Shown here one piece after another: positions 6,747 through 14,765 of a stretch of 27,529 nucleotides of DNA; position 1 is the first letter of the stretch; the number at the start of each line of letters is the position of its first letter. Source of the DNA: UBA3103 sp002365855 (GTDB lineage: Bacteria; Bacillota; Desulfotomaculia; Desulfotomaculales; Pelotomaculaceae); assembly GCA_030627625.1 (NCBI GenBank), contig DAOURR010000028.1, positions 1 to 27,529 on the forward strand, in the 5' to 3' direction. The position numbers were made by a program, and so were the translations under genes. The notes beneath the pieces were generated by a model. The model worked only from the letters and a program-made list of their open reading frames with translations. It was not told the origin of the DNA and ran no database searches.

Positions 6747-7490
6747 TTAATACTCAATCTTTTCCAGGTACAGCCCTCTCGCCGGGGCCGTGGGGCCGCC
6801 GCAGAGGCCGTTCCGGCCCTCCAGGATCAGAGCCACGTTTTCCGGCGGGACCCTGCCCAGGCCCACCCTGATCAATGTCCCGGAGATCATGCGGGCCATG
6901 TGGTAGAGGAAGCCCGCCGCCCTCAAGTCTATATATACGAAATTGCCTTCCTTGCTCACCCCGGCCTCGTACATTTCCCGGACCGTGGTTTTGACAGGTG
7001 TCCCCTGTGCCCAAAAAGCGCTGAAATCGTGCTTTCCCACCAGGTACCGGGTGCCTTCCCGCATGGCCTCCACGTCCAGGGGCCGTGGTATATGATAGCT
7101 GTAAAGCCGCAGGAAGGGTGAGTGACGCCCCCCGTTGTCAATGATGTAGCGGTAGGTCTTGGATACGGCCGAAAAGCGGGCATGAAAGTCATCCGGCGCC
7201 TCCTCCGACTCGGTTGACACGATATCGCCGGGGAGCAGGCTGTTCAGCGCGTACGCTGCCCTTTCGGGCGGAATGGCCCAGTCTCCCGGGTCAAAATTGA
7301 CTACCTGGCAGCGGGCGTGAACGCCGGCGTCTGTCCGCCCGGAGCCAATCACCTTGATCTCTCTCCCGGCCAACCGGGCAAGCTTCTCCTCCAGCACCCC
7401 CTGCACGGTTAGAAACCTCGTGCCGCGCTGTTCCTGAAACCCGTGATAATTGGTACCGTCATACGCCAGGGTAACCTTGATATTGCCCAT
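6747..7490 (-). CDS. truA: tRNA pseudouridine(38-40) synthase TruA
   Basis: A 247-aa pseudouridine synthase that converts U38-U40 in the anticodon stem-loop of many tRNAs. The catalytic aspartate is D54 in GSGRTDAGVHARCQV. Other family segments are VTLAYDGTNYHGFQ at the start, HDFSAFWAQG in the middle, and RAAGFLYHMARMISGTLI toward the end. The length is standard. ATG 7490 follows an AAGGGAAAG ribosome site. It is the last gene of the ECF module and follows ecfT by 44 nt, the order known from Bacillus (ybxA-ybaE-ybaF-truA). No convincing terminator follows it, so some transcription may read into rplM. Confidence 0.97.
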   Translation of the reverse strand: MGNIKVTLAYDGTNYHGFQEQRGTRFLTVQGVLEEKLARLAGREIKVIGSGRTDAGVHARCQVVNFDPGDWAIPPERAAYALNSLLPGDIVSTESEEAPDDFHARFSAVSKTYRYIIDNGGRHSPFLRLYSYHIPRPLDVEAMREGTRYLVGKHDFSAFWAQGTPVKTTVREMYEAGVSKEGNFVYIDLRAAGFLYHMARMISGTLIRVGLGRVPPENVALILEGRNGLCGGPTAPARGLYLEKIEY

Positions 7491-7534
7491 CGCAGCCTGC
7501 TTTCCCTTTCTACTGAAAAAGCTTTGAACTATTA

Positions 7535-8338
7535 CTACAAGGGGATGCTTCTCAGCGCAACGACCCCCGCCAGCACGGCCAGGACCACCGTAATCGCCGC
7601 ATAGTCTCTGCGGTCGAATTTCAGCGCCCTGATCCTGGTCCTGTTGGTGCCGCCCCGGTAACAGCGCGCCTCCATGGCTGTGGCCAGGTCTTCCGCCCGT
7701 CTCAGAGCCCCGGCAAAAAGGGGGACAAAAAGGGGCAGCAGGTTGGCGGCCATCTTTTTGGGGCTCAGGGCGGAAAACTCCGCGCCCCGGGACCGCTGGG
7801 ACCTGACCAGTGTTTGGGCCTCCTCCAGCAGGGTGGGGATAAAGCGCAGGGCTATGGTCATCATCATGGCCAGCTCGTGCGCCGGAACCCCAATCCTTTT
7901 CAACGGGGAGAGCATGCTTTCCATACCCGCGGTCAGGCTGATGGGGGGAGTGGTCAGCGTAAGCAGGGAGGCCACCAGGATCAGAAAGCCCAGGCGTAAA
8001 AAGATCTGGCCTCCAGCCTCAAGTCCCTCACGCGTAACCTGCAACGGGCCAAGCCCTGCCACTGCTTCCCCCGGCGTCAAAAAAGCCTGCAGCAGAAAAG
8101 CGATGATAAGCAGCACCCAGAGCGAGCGCAGGCCGCCAATGATCATCCTGACAGGCAGGCCCGAGAGCGCAATTGCAGCAATGGTCAACCCTGCTGCCAG
8201 GGTAAAGCCCTGCCAGTTCGCCGCTGCCAGCACGGATGTGGCGGCAGCCAGAACACCGATCACTTTGGTCCGCGGGTCGAGCCGGTGCAGTAATGAATTA
8301 GCGGGTACAAACTGTCCCAGAGTGATGCCGCCCAGCAT
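7535..8338 (-). CDS. ecfT: ECF transporter transmembrane subunit EcfT
   Basis: A 267-aa integral membrane subunit of the group II (shared) energy-coupling factor transporter. It couples the two ATPases to interchangeable substrate-binding S components for vitamins and metals. An N-terminal LHRLDPRTKV segment and several transmembrane helices are visible. The cytoplasmic coupling helices carry the two A-R-G-type motifs, seen as RSQRSRGAEF (about 180-190) and EARCYRGG (about 224-231). ATG 8338 follows AAGGAG by 5 nt. It lies 41 nt after ecfA2. No S component is in the window, as expected for a shared module. Confidence 0.95.
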   Translation of the reverse strand: MLGGITLGQFVPANSLLHRLDPRTKVIGVLAAATSVLAAANWQGFTLAAGLTIAAIALSGLPVRMIIGGLRSLWVLLIIAFLLQAFLTPGEAVAGLGPLQVTREGLEAGGQIFLRLGFLILVASLLTLTTPPISLTAGMESMLSPLKRIGVPAHELAMMMTIALRFIPTLLEEAQTLVRSQRSRGAEFSALSPKKMAANLLPLFVPLFAGALRRAEDLATAMEARCYRGGTNRTRIRALKFDRRDYAAITVVLAVLAGVVALRSIPL

Positions 8339-8379
8339 AGAGAGCTCCTTATATTACAAGTTTTGAACTCTTCGGTTCC

Positions 8380-9237
8380 TTACGGCTTGTTTAAAAGCCT
8401 GGCAATCTCTTCCTCCGCTTCAGCTGAGGTCAACACATTGGTGCTGACCGGCATTCCCGCAGATTTCAGCTTGTGCATCAGCGCGGCGGGGGCGGGAACA
8501 TCCAGCCCGTAAGATCGCAGTTCACCGGCCCTGTTGAAAACATCCCTTGGTGACCCCTCCATGACCAGACGGCCTCTGTGCAAAACTGCCATGCGGTCTG
8601 CCCTTAAGCCCACCTCTTCCATACGGTGGGTTGCCAGAACCACAGTAACCCCCTGTTCATGCCGGATGTTTTCAACATGGTCCATTAACTGCCGCCGGCT
8701 CCCCGGATCGAGGCCCGCTGTCGGCTCGTCCAGCACCAGCACTTCCGGCCTCAATGCCAGGACCCCTGCTATAGCTGCCCTTCTCCTCATCCCTCCGCTC
8801 AGACGGAAAGGCGACTGCCTTTGCATTTCAGCGGGCTCCAGGCCCACCAGGCGTAGCGCCCCGCAGACCCTCTCCCTGACCTCATCGCCGGTCAGGCCCA
8901 TATTCCTGGGTCCGAAGGCCACATCATCAAAGACTGTTTCCTCGAAGAGCTGCTGCTCGGGCTGCTGGAACACCAGGCCAACCCTGCGCCATAACTCGCG
9001 GCGCTGTTTTTTGCCTGACACATCAATGCCGCAAACCCAAACTGCTCCGCTGGTTGGCGCCAGTGTACCGTTAAAATGCTGAATCAGGGTGGATTTACCG
9101 GAGCCGGTAGCGCCGGCAACCGCGTAAAATTCGCCCCTCGCAATTTCCAGGCTGATGCTGTCCAGGGAAACAACCTCAAACGGCGTGCCCGGCGTATATA
9201 TATGAGTAAGATTTTCAGCCCTTATTGCTGGCGGCAT
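8380..9237 (-). CDS. ecfA2: ECF transporter ATPase EcfA2
   Basis: A 285-aa ABC ATPase. It has Walker A GATGSGKST (42-50), a Q-loop (LVFQQPEQQLFEETV, about 88-102), an ABC signature RLSGGMRRR (145-153), Walker B VLVLDEPT (166-173) and the switch histidine in ATHRMEE. The signature has Met in place of the more common Gln after SGG, a variation seen in the second ATPase of such pairs. It forms a heterodimer with EcfA1 that powers the EcfT module. It follows ecfA1 by 12 nt, implying coupled translation. Assignment as A2 rests on gene order (second after rplQ). Confidence 0.95.
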   Translation of the reverse strand: MPPAIRAENLTHIYTPGTPFEVVSLDSISLEIARGEFYAVAGATGSGKSTLIQHFNGTLAPTSGAVWVCGIDVSGKKQRRELWRRVGLVFQQPEQQLFEETVFDDVAFGPRNMGLTGDEVRERVCGALRLVGLEPAEMQRQSPFRLSGGMRRRAAIAGVLALRPEVLVLDEPTAGLDPGSRRQLMDHVENIRHEQGVTVVLATHRMEEVGLRADRMAVLHRGRLVMEGSPRDVFNRAGELRSYGLDVPAPAALMHKLKSAGMPVSTNVLTSAEAEEEIARLLNKP

Positions 9238-9249
9238 GAGATAACCCGC

Positions 9250-10104
9250 TTATTCTTTATTCTCCCCTGCCTCGAGCACGTAAGACACCAGGTCTTCATC
9301 GATGACGATCTCCTCGGGCGCATGAAATCCCCGCCTCCTTAGGCCGCGGGCTATGTTCGCCGCTGCCGTATGCTCCAGGCCAAGTTCCTCCAGCAGCCCG
9401 CTCCGGGTAAATATCTCAGCGGGACTGCCTGCCGCGGCCAGCCTCCCGCCGGACATGATCACGACCCGGTCTGCCCGGGCCGCTTCTTCCATGATGTGGG
9501 TCACCAGCACGACCGTGACCCCCAAAGAGCGGTTAAGCCCGGTCAGTGTTTCCATAAGTTCATTCCGCCCGGCAGGATCCAGCATGGCGGTCGGCTCATC
9601 CAGCACCAGGCAGGATGGGCGCATGGCCAGCACACCGGCTATGGCCAGCCGCTGTTTTTGACCTCCGGAAAGAAGATGGGGGGCGTGCTTCCTGTACTGA
9701 GAGAGTCCGGTCAACTCCAGGGCTTCAGATACTCTCTGCCGGACTTCCGCAGGTGGAACCCCCAGGTTCTCCGCGCCGAATGCCACGTCTTCCTCCACCA
9801 GGGAACTCACGATCTGGTTGTCCGGGTTCTGAAACACCATGCCGACCTGACGGCGAACCTCCCAGACATGCTCAGGCCGCCCGGTATCCAGGCCGCCTAC
9901 AATAACATTCCCCTCCGTCGGCAGGAGCAGGGCGTTGCAGTGCCTGGCCAGGGTTGATTTCCCGGAACCGTTTGGCCCAACAACAGCCACGAACTCCCCT
10001 TTTAGAACCGTCAGGTTGATCCCGGACAGGGCCGGTCTCTCACCTGGGCGGCCGTAAACGTAGGTGACATCCTTGAATTCAATAAAAGCTTCTTTCTCAG
10101 CCAT
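9250..10104 (-). CDS. ecfA1: ECF transporter ATPase EcfA1
   Basis: A 284-aa ABC ATPase. It has Walker A GPNGSGKST (43-51), a Q-loop at Q92 (VFQNPDNQIVSSLVEEDVAFG), the canonical signature LSGGQKQR (145-152), Walker B CLVLDEPT (165-172) and the switch histidine in VTHIMEE. The FQNPDNQ segment is typical of ECF ATPases. It pairs with EcfA2 in the shared ECF transporter. ATG 10104 follows a GGAG-type ribosome site. It begins 26 nt after rplQ, so the module is co-transcribed with the alpha-operon genes, as in many Firmicutes. Confidence 0.96.
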   Translation of the reverse strand: MAEKEAFIEFKDVTYVYGRPGERPALSGINLTVLKGEFVAVVGPNGSGKSTLARHCNALLLPTEGNVIVGGLDTGRPEHVWEVRRQVGMVFQNPDNQIVSSLVEEDVAFGAENLGVPPAEVRQRVSEALELTGLSQYRKHAPHLLSGGQKQRLAIAGVLAMRPSCLVLDEPTAMLDPAGRNELMETLTGLNRSLGVTVVLVTHIMEEAARADRVVIMSGGRLAAAGSPAEIFTRSGLLEELGLEHTAAANIARGLRRRGFHAPEEIVIDEDLVSYVLEAGENKE

Positions 10105-10130
10105 TAGAAGGAGAATTCCCCGTAATTACT

Positions 10131-10469
10131 TTACACCAGTTCAAGAATGACCATTTCCGCCGCGTCACCACGCCGCCGGCCTGTCTTAATGACACGGGTA
10201 TAGCCGCCCGGGCGGTCGGTGTATTTTGGCGCGATCTGGTCAAATAATTTTTTGACCACTGCTTCTTCATATATATAAGCCAGCGCCTGGCGCCTGGCGG
10301 CAAGGTCACCCTGCTTGGCGGTGGTGACCAGCTTTTCGGCGATGCTTTTCACTTCTTTGGCCCTGGTTTCGGTTGTGTTAATCTTCTCATCCCGGAAGAG
10401 GGATGTAACCAGGTTGCGCAGCATAGCCTTCCTGTGGCCGGTGTTGACTCCTAACCTTTGATAGCCCAC
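10131..10469 (-). CDS. rplQ: 50S ribosomal protein L17 (bL17)
   Basis: A 112-aa L17, a bacterial-specific large-subunit protein near the polypeptide exit tunnel. It shows GYQRLGVNTGHRKAMLRNLV at the start, TTETRAKEVKSIAEKLVT in the middle, and PGGYTRVIKTGRRRGDAAEM near the end. The start is GTG 10469 with GGGAGG 9 nt upstream. It follows rpoA by 15 nt, the conserved rpoA-rplQ end of the alpha operon. Confidence 0.98.
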   Translation of the reverse strand: MGYQRLGVNTGHRKAMLRNLVTSLFRDEKINTTETRAKEVKSIAEKLVTTAKQGDLAARRQALAYIYEEAVVKKLFDQIAPKYTDRPGGYTRVIKTGRRRGDAAEMVILELV

Positions 10470-10484
10470 TGTTTCGTCCCTCCC

Positions 10485-11432
10485 TTAATCGTCATCCTTC
10501 CTCAGCGAGAGGCCAAGTTCATTAAGCTTGTTGATGACTTCTTCCAGAGACTTTTTCCCCAGATTACGAACTTTCATCATGTCTTCTTCATTTTTCTGGA
10601 TCAGTTCTTCCACCGTGTTGATCCCGGCCCGCTTCAGGCAGTTGTATGAGCGCACCGAAAGGTCCAGTTCCTCAATGGTCATCTCGAGGAGCTTGTCTTT
10701 CTGCTCCTCTTCCTTCTCGATCATGATCTCCACGTCATTGACCGTCTCGGTCAGGCCGATAAAGAGCCGCAGGTGCTCGTTTAATATTTTGGCCGACCAG
10801 CTGGTGGCTTCATCCGGCCTGATACTGCCGTTGGTCCAGACTTCCAGGGTCAGCTTGTCATAGTCTGTAATTTGCCCGACCCGGGTGTTCTCCACGTTAT
10901 AGTTGACTTTTTTAACCGGGGTAAAAACCGAGTCTATGGGAATAACCCCAATAATGTGGTCGCCCTTTTTATTACGCTCTGCGGAAACATATCCCCGTCC
11001 CCTTGAAACCATGATCTCCATTACCAGCCTGGCGTTTTCTGCCAGTGTGGCTATAAGCATGTCAGGGTTCAATATTTCTACATCCGCGTCATGGATAATA
11101 TCACCGGCCGTTACAACACCGGCGGTTGTAGCTTCCACGCGCAGGGTCTTTTCATCGTCGCCGTAAAGCTTGAGGGAAAGGGCTTTGAGGTTCAAGATGA
11201 TGTCGGTGACATCCTCCACGACTCCCGGTATAGTAGCAAACTCATGCAGAACTCCTTCTATTTTTACCGAAGTTACGGCAGCGCCGGGCAGTGATGACAG
11301 CAGAATGCGGCGCAGGGAATTAGCAAGGGTGATCCCGTAGCCCCTTTCCAGGGGCTCCACTACGAACCTGCCGTAGGTATTGTCGTCACTCATATCGACG
11401 ATTTCAATTTTGGGTTTTTCAATTTCGAGCAT
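10485..11432 (-). CDS. rpoA: DNA-directed RNA polymerase alpha subunit
   Basis: A 315-aa alpha subunit. The N-terminal dimerisation domain (about 1-230) nucleates polymerase assembly: EPLERGYGITLANSLRRILLSS lies near residue 30 and the VEVWTNGSI-type segment near 190-200. The C-terminal domain (about 245-315) contacts upstream promoter DNA and activators (LDLSVRSYNCLKRAGI, then KVRNLGKKSLEEV). ATG 11432 follows GGGAGG by 7-8 nt and gives the usual MLEIEKP start. The frame is open 10 codons further to 11462, but that lacks a ribosome site. It lies downstream of one of the heptamer repeat elements. Confidence 0.98.
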   Translation of the reverse strand: MLEIEKPKIEIVDMSDDNTYGRFVVEPLERGYGITLANSLRRILLSSLPGAAVTSVKIEGVLHEFATIPGVVEDVTDIILNLKALSLKLYGDDEKTLRVEATTAGVVTAGDIIHDADVEILNPDMLIATLAENARLVMEIMVSRGRGYVSAERNKKGDHIIGVIPIDSVFTPVKKVNYNVENTRVGQITDYDKLTLEVWTNGSIRPDEATSWSAKILNEHLRLFIGLTETVNDVEIMIEKEEEQKDKLLEMTIEELDLSVRSYNCLKRAGINTVEELIQKNEEDMMKVRNLGKKSLEEVINKLNELGLSLRKDDD

Positions 11433-11462
11433 ATAGGTTCCTCCCATTTTGGCGTTTGGCAA

Positions 11463-11567
11463 TTGGTAGTTGGTCGTTGGGTTGGTCGTCGGACTGGTCG
11501 GCCGGAATTCACTAACGTTAATTCCTTCTCATTAAAAACTACTAACCACTAACCACTCACCACCCAA
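11463..11567. repeat. heptamer-arm inverted repeat, copy A (rpsD-rpoA spacer)
   Basis: The left arm (11463-11503) runs TTGGTAG, TTGGTCG, TTGGG, TTGGTCG and onward with a 7-nt period. A core GGAATT (11504-11509) and AATTCC (11520-11525) forms a hairpin. The right arm (11538-11565) has ACTAACC, ACTAACC, ACTCACC, the complement type of the left arm. The element ends about 4 nt from the rpsD stop codon. It has no coding potential I can support. Confidence 0.75.
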
Positions 11568-11570
11568 ATC

Positions 11571-12197
11571 CTATCTGGAGTACAGTTCGACGATCAGGTG
11601 CTCTTTTACGGGAGCGTCAATCTGTTCCCGCGCCGGAAGGGCTACCATCCTGGCCTTAGCCTGGTCGGCCTCCAACTCAAGCCATGCAGGGGGGGTACGG
11701 TCACTTGCCCGCTCCATAAGCTCTTTCAGCCTGGGTGACTCCTTGCTCTTGTCCCGGATCGCAATGACGTCGCCAACCCTGACCAGGAATGAAGGAATGT
11801 TCACCTTGTGGCCGTTAACCGTGAAATGTCCGTGGCTGACGAGCTGCCTGGCCTCATTGCGTGATGACCCGTAGCCAATGCGGTAGACGATGTTATCCAG
11901 GCGCCTTTCCAACAGTCGAAGCAGGTTTTCACCGGTGATTCCCGGCTGACCCTCGGCCTTCTCAAAATACCTTCTGAACTGGCCCTCCAAAATGCCGTAG
12001 ATCCTGCGGGTTTTTTGTTTTTCCCTGAGCTGCAGCCCGTATTCAGACACTTTTTTACGGCCCTGGCCGTGCTGCCCCGGGGGGTATGCCCTGCGATCAA
12101 TAGCACACTTTGGAGTATAGCACCTGTCGCCTTTTAGATAAAGTTTCAGGCCTTCCCGGCGGCATAGCCGGCAGACCGATTCTGTATACCTTGCCAA
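11571..12197 (-). CDS. rpsD: 30S ribosomal protein S4 (uS4), zinc-type
   Basis: A 208-aa S4, a primary 16S rRNA binder that nucleates assembly of the small-subunit body. The N-terminus carries C9-x2-C12 and C26-x4-C31, the zinc-binding form. The S4 RNA-binding domain is at about 97-160 (RRLDNIVYRIGY, VSHGHFTVNGHKVNIPS). The start is TTG 12197 with GGAGG about 10 nt upstream; it gives the standard MARYTES- beginning. It follows rpsK by 15 nt within the alpha operon. S4 often represses its own operon, but no leader structure is evident here. Confidence 0.98.
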   Translation of the reverse strand: MARYTESVCRLCRREGLKLYLKGDRCYTPKCAIDRRAYPPGQHGQGRKKVSEYGLQLREKQKTRRIYGILEGQFRRYFEKAEGQPGITGENLLRLLERRLDNIVYRIGYGSSRNEARQLVSHGHFTVNGHKVNIPSFLVRVGDVIAIRDKSKESPRLKELMERASDRTPPAWLELEADQAKARMVALPAREQIDAPVKEHLIVELYSR

Positions 12198-12212
12198 AAC
12201 CAGTGCACCTCC

Positions 12213-12602
12213 TTAAACTCTCCGGCGCTTGGGCGGCCGGCAACCGTTGTGTGGGATGGGTGTTACGTCTTTAATCATATTTACTTCAAGACCGGCGGCC
12301 TGAAGGGAGCGGACAGCCGCTTCCCGACCGGAGCCCGGCCCTTTAACCATAACATCAACTTCTTTTAGACCGTGGTCCATGGCCTCTTTGGCAGCATTTT
12401 CGGCCGCCAGCTGGGCAGCAAAAGGTGTGCTCTTGCGTGAGCCTTTAAAGCCCACTCCACCGGCGCTGGCCCAGGAAATGGTATTGCCCTTGACGTCAGT
12501 GATAGTGATGACGGTATTATTGAAGGTGGATTTTATATGGGCAATGCCCGACTCAATGTTTTTTCGCTCACGTTTTTTGGTTCTGGCTGCGCGTCGAGCC
12601 AT
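12213..12602 (-). CDS. rpsK: 30S ribosomal protein S11 (uS11)
   Basis: A 129-aa S11, a platform protein near the mRNA exit site. Signatures are SGIAHIKSTFNNTVITITD, SWASAGGVGFKGSRKSTPFA and the C-terminal DVTPIPHNGCRPPKRRRV. ATG 12602 follows GGAGG by 7 nt; a TTG immediately upstream is in frame but too close to the ribosome site. It follows rpsM by 17 nt. Confidence 0.98.
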   Translation of the reverse strand: MARRAARTKKRERKNIESGIAHIKSTFNNTVITITDVKGNTISWASAGGVGFKGSRKSTPFAAQLAAENAAKEAMDHGLKEVDVMVKGPGSGREAAVRSLQAAGLEVNMIKDVTPIPHNGCRPPKRRRV

Positions 12603-12619
12603 CAAATGACCTCCTTATC

Positions 12620-12991
12620 CTATTTTTTTCTGCGGACTCCTACTGTCTTGCGCGCTCCCTTGCGCGTTCTGGCGTTGGTCTTGGTCCGCTGGCCCCGCAC
12701 GGGCATGCCGCGGCGGTGCCTGAGCCCGCGGTAGCAGCCAATTTCAATCAGGCGCTTGATGTTTAAAGCGATCTCCCGGCGAAGGTCACCCTCCACCTTA
12801 AGGCTCTTCTCGATCACATCACGCAGCCTGTTAATTTCCTCCTCGGTAAGGGCTTTAATCCGGGTATCGGGATTGACACCGGTTTGCGCAAGTATTTTTT
12901 TGGACATGGGCTTGCCGATGCCAAAGATATAGGTAAGGGCTATTTCTACCCGTTTATCCCTTGGCAGGTCGACACCTGCGATACGTGCCAT
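12620..12991 (-). CDS. rpsM: 30S ribosomal protein S13 (uS13)
   Basis: A 123-aa S13 that contacts the P-site tRNA and forms an intersubunit bridge in the head. It begins MARIAGVDLPRDKRVEIAL, has the helix-two-turn-helix segment YIFGIGKPMSKKILAQTG, and ends in the basic tail with RGLRHRRGMPVRGQRTKTNA and GVRRKK. ATG 12991 follows an AGGAGG site. It follows rpmJ by 23 nt, the usual infA-rpmJ-rpsM-rpsK order. Confidence 0.98.
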   Translation of the reverse strand: MARIAGVDLPRDKRVEIALTYIFGIGKPMSKKILAQTGVNPDTRIKALTEEEINRLRDVIEKSLKVEGDLRREIALNIKRLIEIGCYRGLRHRRGMPVRGQRTKTNARTRKGARKTVGVRRKK

Positions 12992-13014
12992 AAACTATTC
13001 AACACCTCCTGTTT

Positions 13015-13128
13015 TTATCCTTGGGATTGCTTATGTTTAGGGTTTTCACAAATAATCATTACTTTGCCCTTCCTGCGAATGATCTTGCACTTTTCGCACA
13101 TGGGCTTTACGGATGGCTTAACTTTCAC
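13015..13128 (-). CDS. rpmJ: 50S ribosomal protein L36 (bL36), zinc-type
   Basis: A 37-aa L36. The zinc site is C11-x2-C14 ... C27-x4-H32, the C+ form. The sequence MKVKPSVKPMCEKCK is canonical and the length is exactly the family norm. I chose GTG 13128 because it lies 7 nt after GGAGG. The adjacent ATG at 13131 would add one residue and leaves only 4 nt of spacing. The open frame continues upstream to 13227, but those residues fall in the repeat arm and are not protein-like. Confidence 0.96.
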   Translation of the reverse strand: MKVKPSVKPMCEKCKIIRRKGKVMIICENPKHKQSQG

Positions 13129-13147
13129 CATCAACCCTCCCGTTTTA

Positions 13148-13364
13148 GTCGTGGGACATGGGACGTGGGACGTGGGATCCAAGATATTTTCCCAGCTCTT
13201 AAAAACCACTTTTCCTGTCCTCGCCACTTTTATATTTTAGACGAAAATTTCACACTAAGTATTTCTGTCACCGGCAGTGGGACAACTTTATGCCAATCCG
13301 CAAGTCGAATGCAAGGATTTTCTCCCCTGGTCTTTCTCACGTCTCACTTCTCACATCCCACGTC
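13148..13364. repeat. heptamer-arm inverted repeat, copy B (infA-rpmJ spacer)
   Basis: The left arm (13148-13180) has GTGGGAC, ATGGGAC, GTGGGAC, GTGGGAT with a 7-nt period. The right arm (13334-13364) has CTCACGT, CTCACTT, CTCACAT, CCCACGT and is broadly complementary to it. About 150 nt of AT-rich sequence separates the arms, and no GGAATT core is evident. The right arm abuts the infA stop codon (13365-13367). This is the largest spacer inside the superoperon (236 nt). I see no supported gene or strong promoter in it. Confidence 0.7.
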
Positions 13365-13583
13365 TTACTTATATCGGTAAACAATTCTCCCGCGAGTCAA
13401 ATCATATGGAGAAAGCTCCACCATAACCCGGTCACCGGACAGGATCCGGATAAAGTTCATCCTTATTTTTCCGGAGACGTGCGCCAAAACTTTGTGGCCG
13501 TTTTGCAGCTGCACGCGAAACATCGCGTTCGGCAACGGCTCAATGACGGTTCCTTCAACTTCGATAACGTCTTGCTTTGACAT
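13365..13583 (-). CDS. infA: translation initiation factor IF-1
   Basis: A 72-aa single OB-fold protein that binds the ribosomal A site during initiation. Family features: MSKQDVIEVEGTVIEPLPNA, FRVQLQNGHKVLAHVSGKIR, and the C-terminal SPYDLTRGRIVYRYK. ATG 13583 gives the standard start and length. An in-frame TTG at 13598 sits too close to GGGAG, and the ribosome site for the ATG itself is weak (GGAT). It lies 41 nt after the KOW gene. Confidence 0.97.
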   Translation of the reverse strand: MSKQDVIEVEGTVIEPLPNAMFRVQLQNGHKVLAHVSGKIRMNFIRILSGDRVMVELSPYDLTRGRIVYRYK

Positions 13584-13624
13584 TAGTGATCCAGCCAACT
13601 CCCTTCTTTTTTTAAAATGGACAC

Positions 13625-13906
13625 CTATTTGCCGCTCTCTACAAGACTCTTCAATTCCTTCCGGACGTCAGCATTGTTTATCCTTCTACCCCTCAGCATT
13701 TTTTCCATCACTTCTCCGGCAACAAGATCATAAAACTTAAGGTGTTTGACGTTCTTCCTCTTAGGGCTTTCTACCTTCCGCCCTGCGCCGTCTGCCACCC
13801 GGACCCTGGATTCACTCTCAATTTCCACCACCAGGTAGTATCTGCCGCTATCCCTGCCCTGAATGGAAGAAACCAGATGCCCGATTCGCACCGTATTATC
13901 TGACAT
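13625..13906 (-). CDS. KOW-domain RNA-binding protein (L14e-like, YbzG type)
   Basis: A 93-aa small basic protein. The N-terminal half (RIGHLVSSIQGRDSGRYYLV, then RVRVADGAGRKVESPKRKNV) is a KOW/SH3-like fold as in eukaryotic/archaeal L14e. The C-terminal half is a helical segment (residues 60-90). It corresponds by position to the ybzG-type gene between map and infA in Bacillus and clostridia. Its role is unproven; ribosome or RNA binding is inferred from the KOW fold and the company it keeps. ATG 13906 has GGAGG 12 nt upstream. Confidence 0.88.
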   Translation of the reverse strand: MSDNTVRIGHLVSSIQGRDSGRYYLVVEIESESRVRVADGAGRKVESPKRKNVKHLKFYDLVAGEVMEKMLRGRRINNADVRKELKSLVESGK

Positions 13907-13925
13907 GGCCCATTCATACCTCCGA

Positions 13926-14026
13926 ATTCAGTCGTAGGTCGTCTGCCGCCGCTCGCCGGTTTTACTTGAATCTAATTATCGCAATTCAATCTATACCTGA
14001 CTTCTGACGTCTTACGTCTTACGTCC
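13926..14026. repeat. heptamer-arm inverted repeat, copy C (map-KOW spacer)
   Basis: The short left arm (13926-13944) has GTCGTAG, GTCGTCT. The core is TTGAAT (13966-13971) and ATTCAA (13984-13989). The right arm (13997-14026) has CTGACTT, CTGACGT, CTTACGT, CTTACGT with a 7-nt period. The map stop codon (14019-14021) lies inside the right arm, so the element has supplied the last codons of map or has grown into them. Confidence 0.7.
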
Positions 14027-14765
14027 CTGTCAATATCTCCGGTTCGTTATCGGTGATAGCAATGGTGTGCTCGAAATGGGCTGATAATTTTGCGTCCAAA
14101 GATACCACGGTCCAGTTGTTTGATAGAGTCTGCACTTCGTAAGTGCCCGCGTTGACCATTGGTTCAATCGCTAATGTCATCCCTTTTTTAAGTCTGGGAC
14201 CTCTTCCCGGCCTGCCGAAGTTTGGAACCTGGGGGTCCTCGTGAGGCTTTTTACCAATCCCGTGACCGACATAATCCCGAACTACGGAAAACCCGTAACT
14301 TTCCGCACAGGTCTGGACGGCATGTGATATATCGGAAAGCCTGTTTCCCACCCTCGCTTTTTCAATACCCTTGTAAAGCGATTCCTCCGTGACCTTTAGA
14401 AGCCTTGCAGCCTCGCTGCTGATATCTCCCACGGGATAGGTAACGGCACTGTCGCCGAAGTATCCATTTATTTCCGCCCCGATGTCAATACTGATAATAT
14501 CACCGTTTTCCAACTTTCTTAAACCGGGAAAACCGTGCACCACCTCTTCGTTTACTGAAGCACAGATGGTGTAGGGAAAACCGTAGAGCCCTTTAAAAGC
14601 GGGCCTGGCGCCTGACCTGACAATAAAGTCCTCGGCCAGCCGGTCCAGTTCTGCGGTAGTGACCCCTGCTTTCACAGCCTTCGCCAGCATGGCGTGGGTT
14701 CTGGCCACCACTCTCCCGGCTTCCCGCATATAGGCTATCTCTCTCTCCGATTTACAAGTAATCAT
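14019..14765 (-). CDS. map: type I methionine aminopeptidase
   Basis: A 248-aa M24 metallopeptidase that removes the initiator methionine from new proteins. Metal ligands are visible in order: the two Asp of SIDIGAEINGYFGDSAVT (D97 and D108 type), His in VGHGIGKKPHEDP, Glu in LAIEPM, and Glu in AHFEHTIAIT. The substrate-side His is in the EEVVHGFPG segment. ATG 14765 lies 8 nt after the secY stop codon; adk, usually between them, is missing. The 3' end (EILTGT, stop) runs into heptamer repeat copy C. Confidence 0.97.
   Translation of the reverse strand: MITCKSEREIAYMREAGRVVARTHAMLAKAVKAGVTTAELDRLAEDFIVRSGARPAFKGLYGFPYTICASVNEEVVHGFPGLRKLENGDIISIDIGAEINGYFGDSAVTYPVGDISSEAARLLKVTEESLYKGIEKARVGNRLSDISHAVQTCAESYGFSVVRDYVGHGIGKKPHEDPQVPNFGRPGRGPRLKKGMTLAIEPMVNAGTYEVQTLSNNWTVVSLDAKLSAHFEHTIAITDNEPEILTGT

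Noticed and set aside
11463..11503. G-quadruplex in the TTGGTNG arms
   Set aside because: Most runs are only GG, and other copies lack G runs altogether, so this cannot explain the family.
13015..13227. 70-residue version of L36 with a long N-terminal extension
   Set aside because: The extra residues are translated repeat arm and spacer; the family length is 37 and the ribosome site marks the start at 13128.
13181..13333. Promoter or small RNA in the AT-rich middle of the infA-rpmJ spacer
   Set aside because: TAAAAT and TATAAA-like hexamers occur but no -35 lies at a workable distance, and no compact fold is evident.
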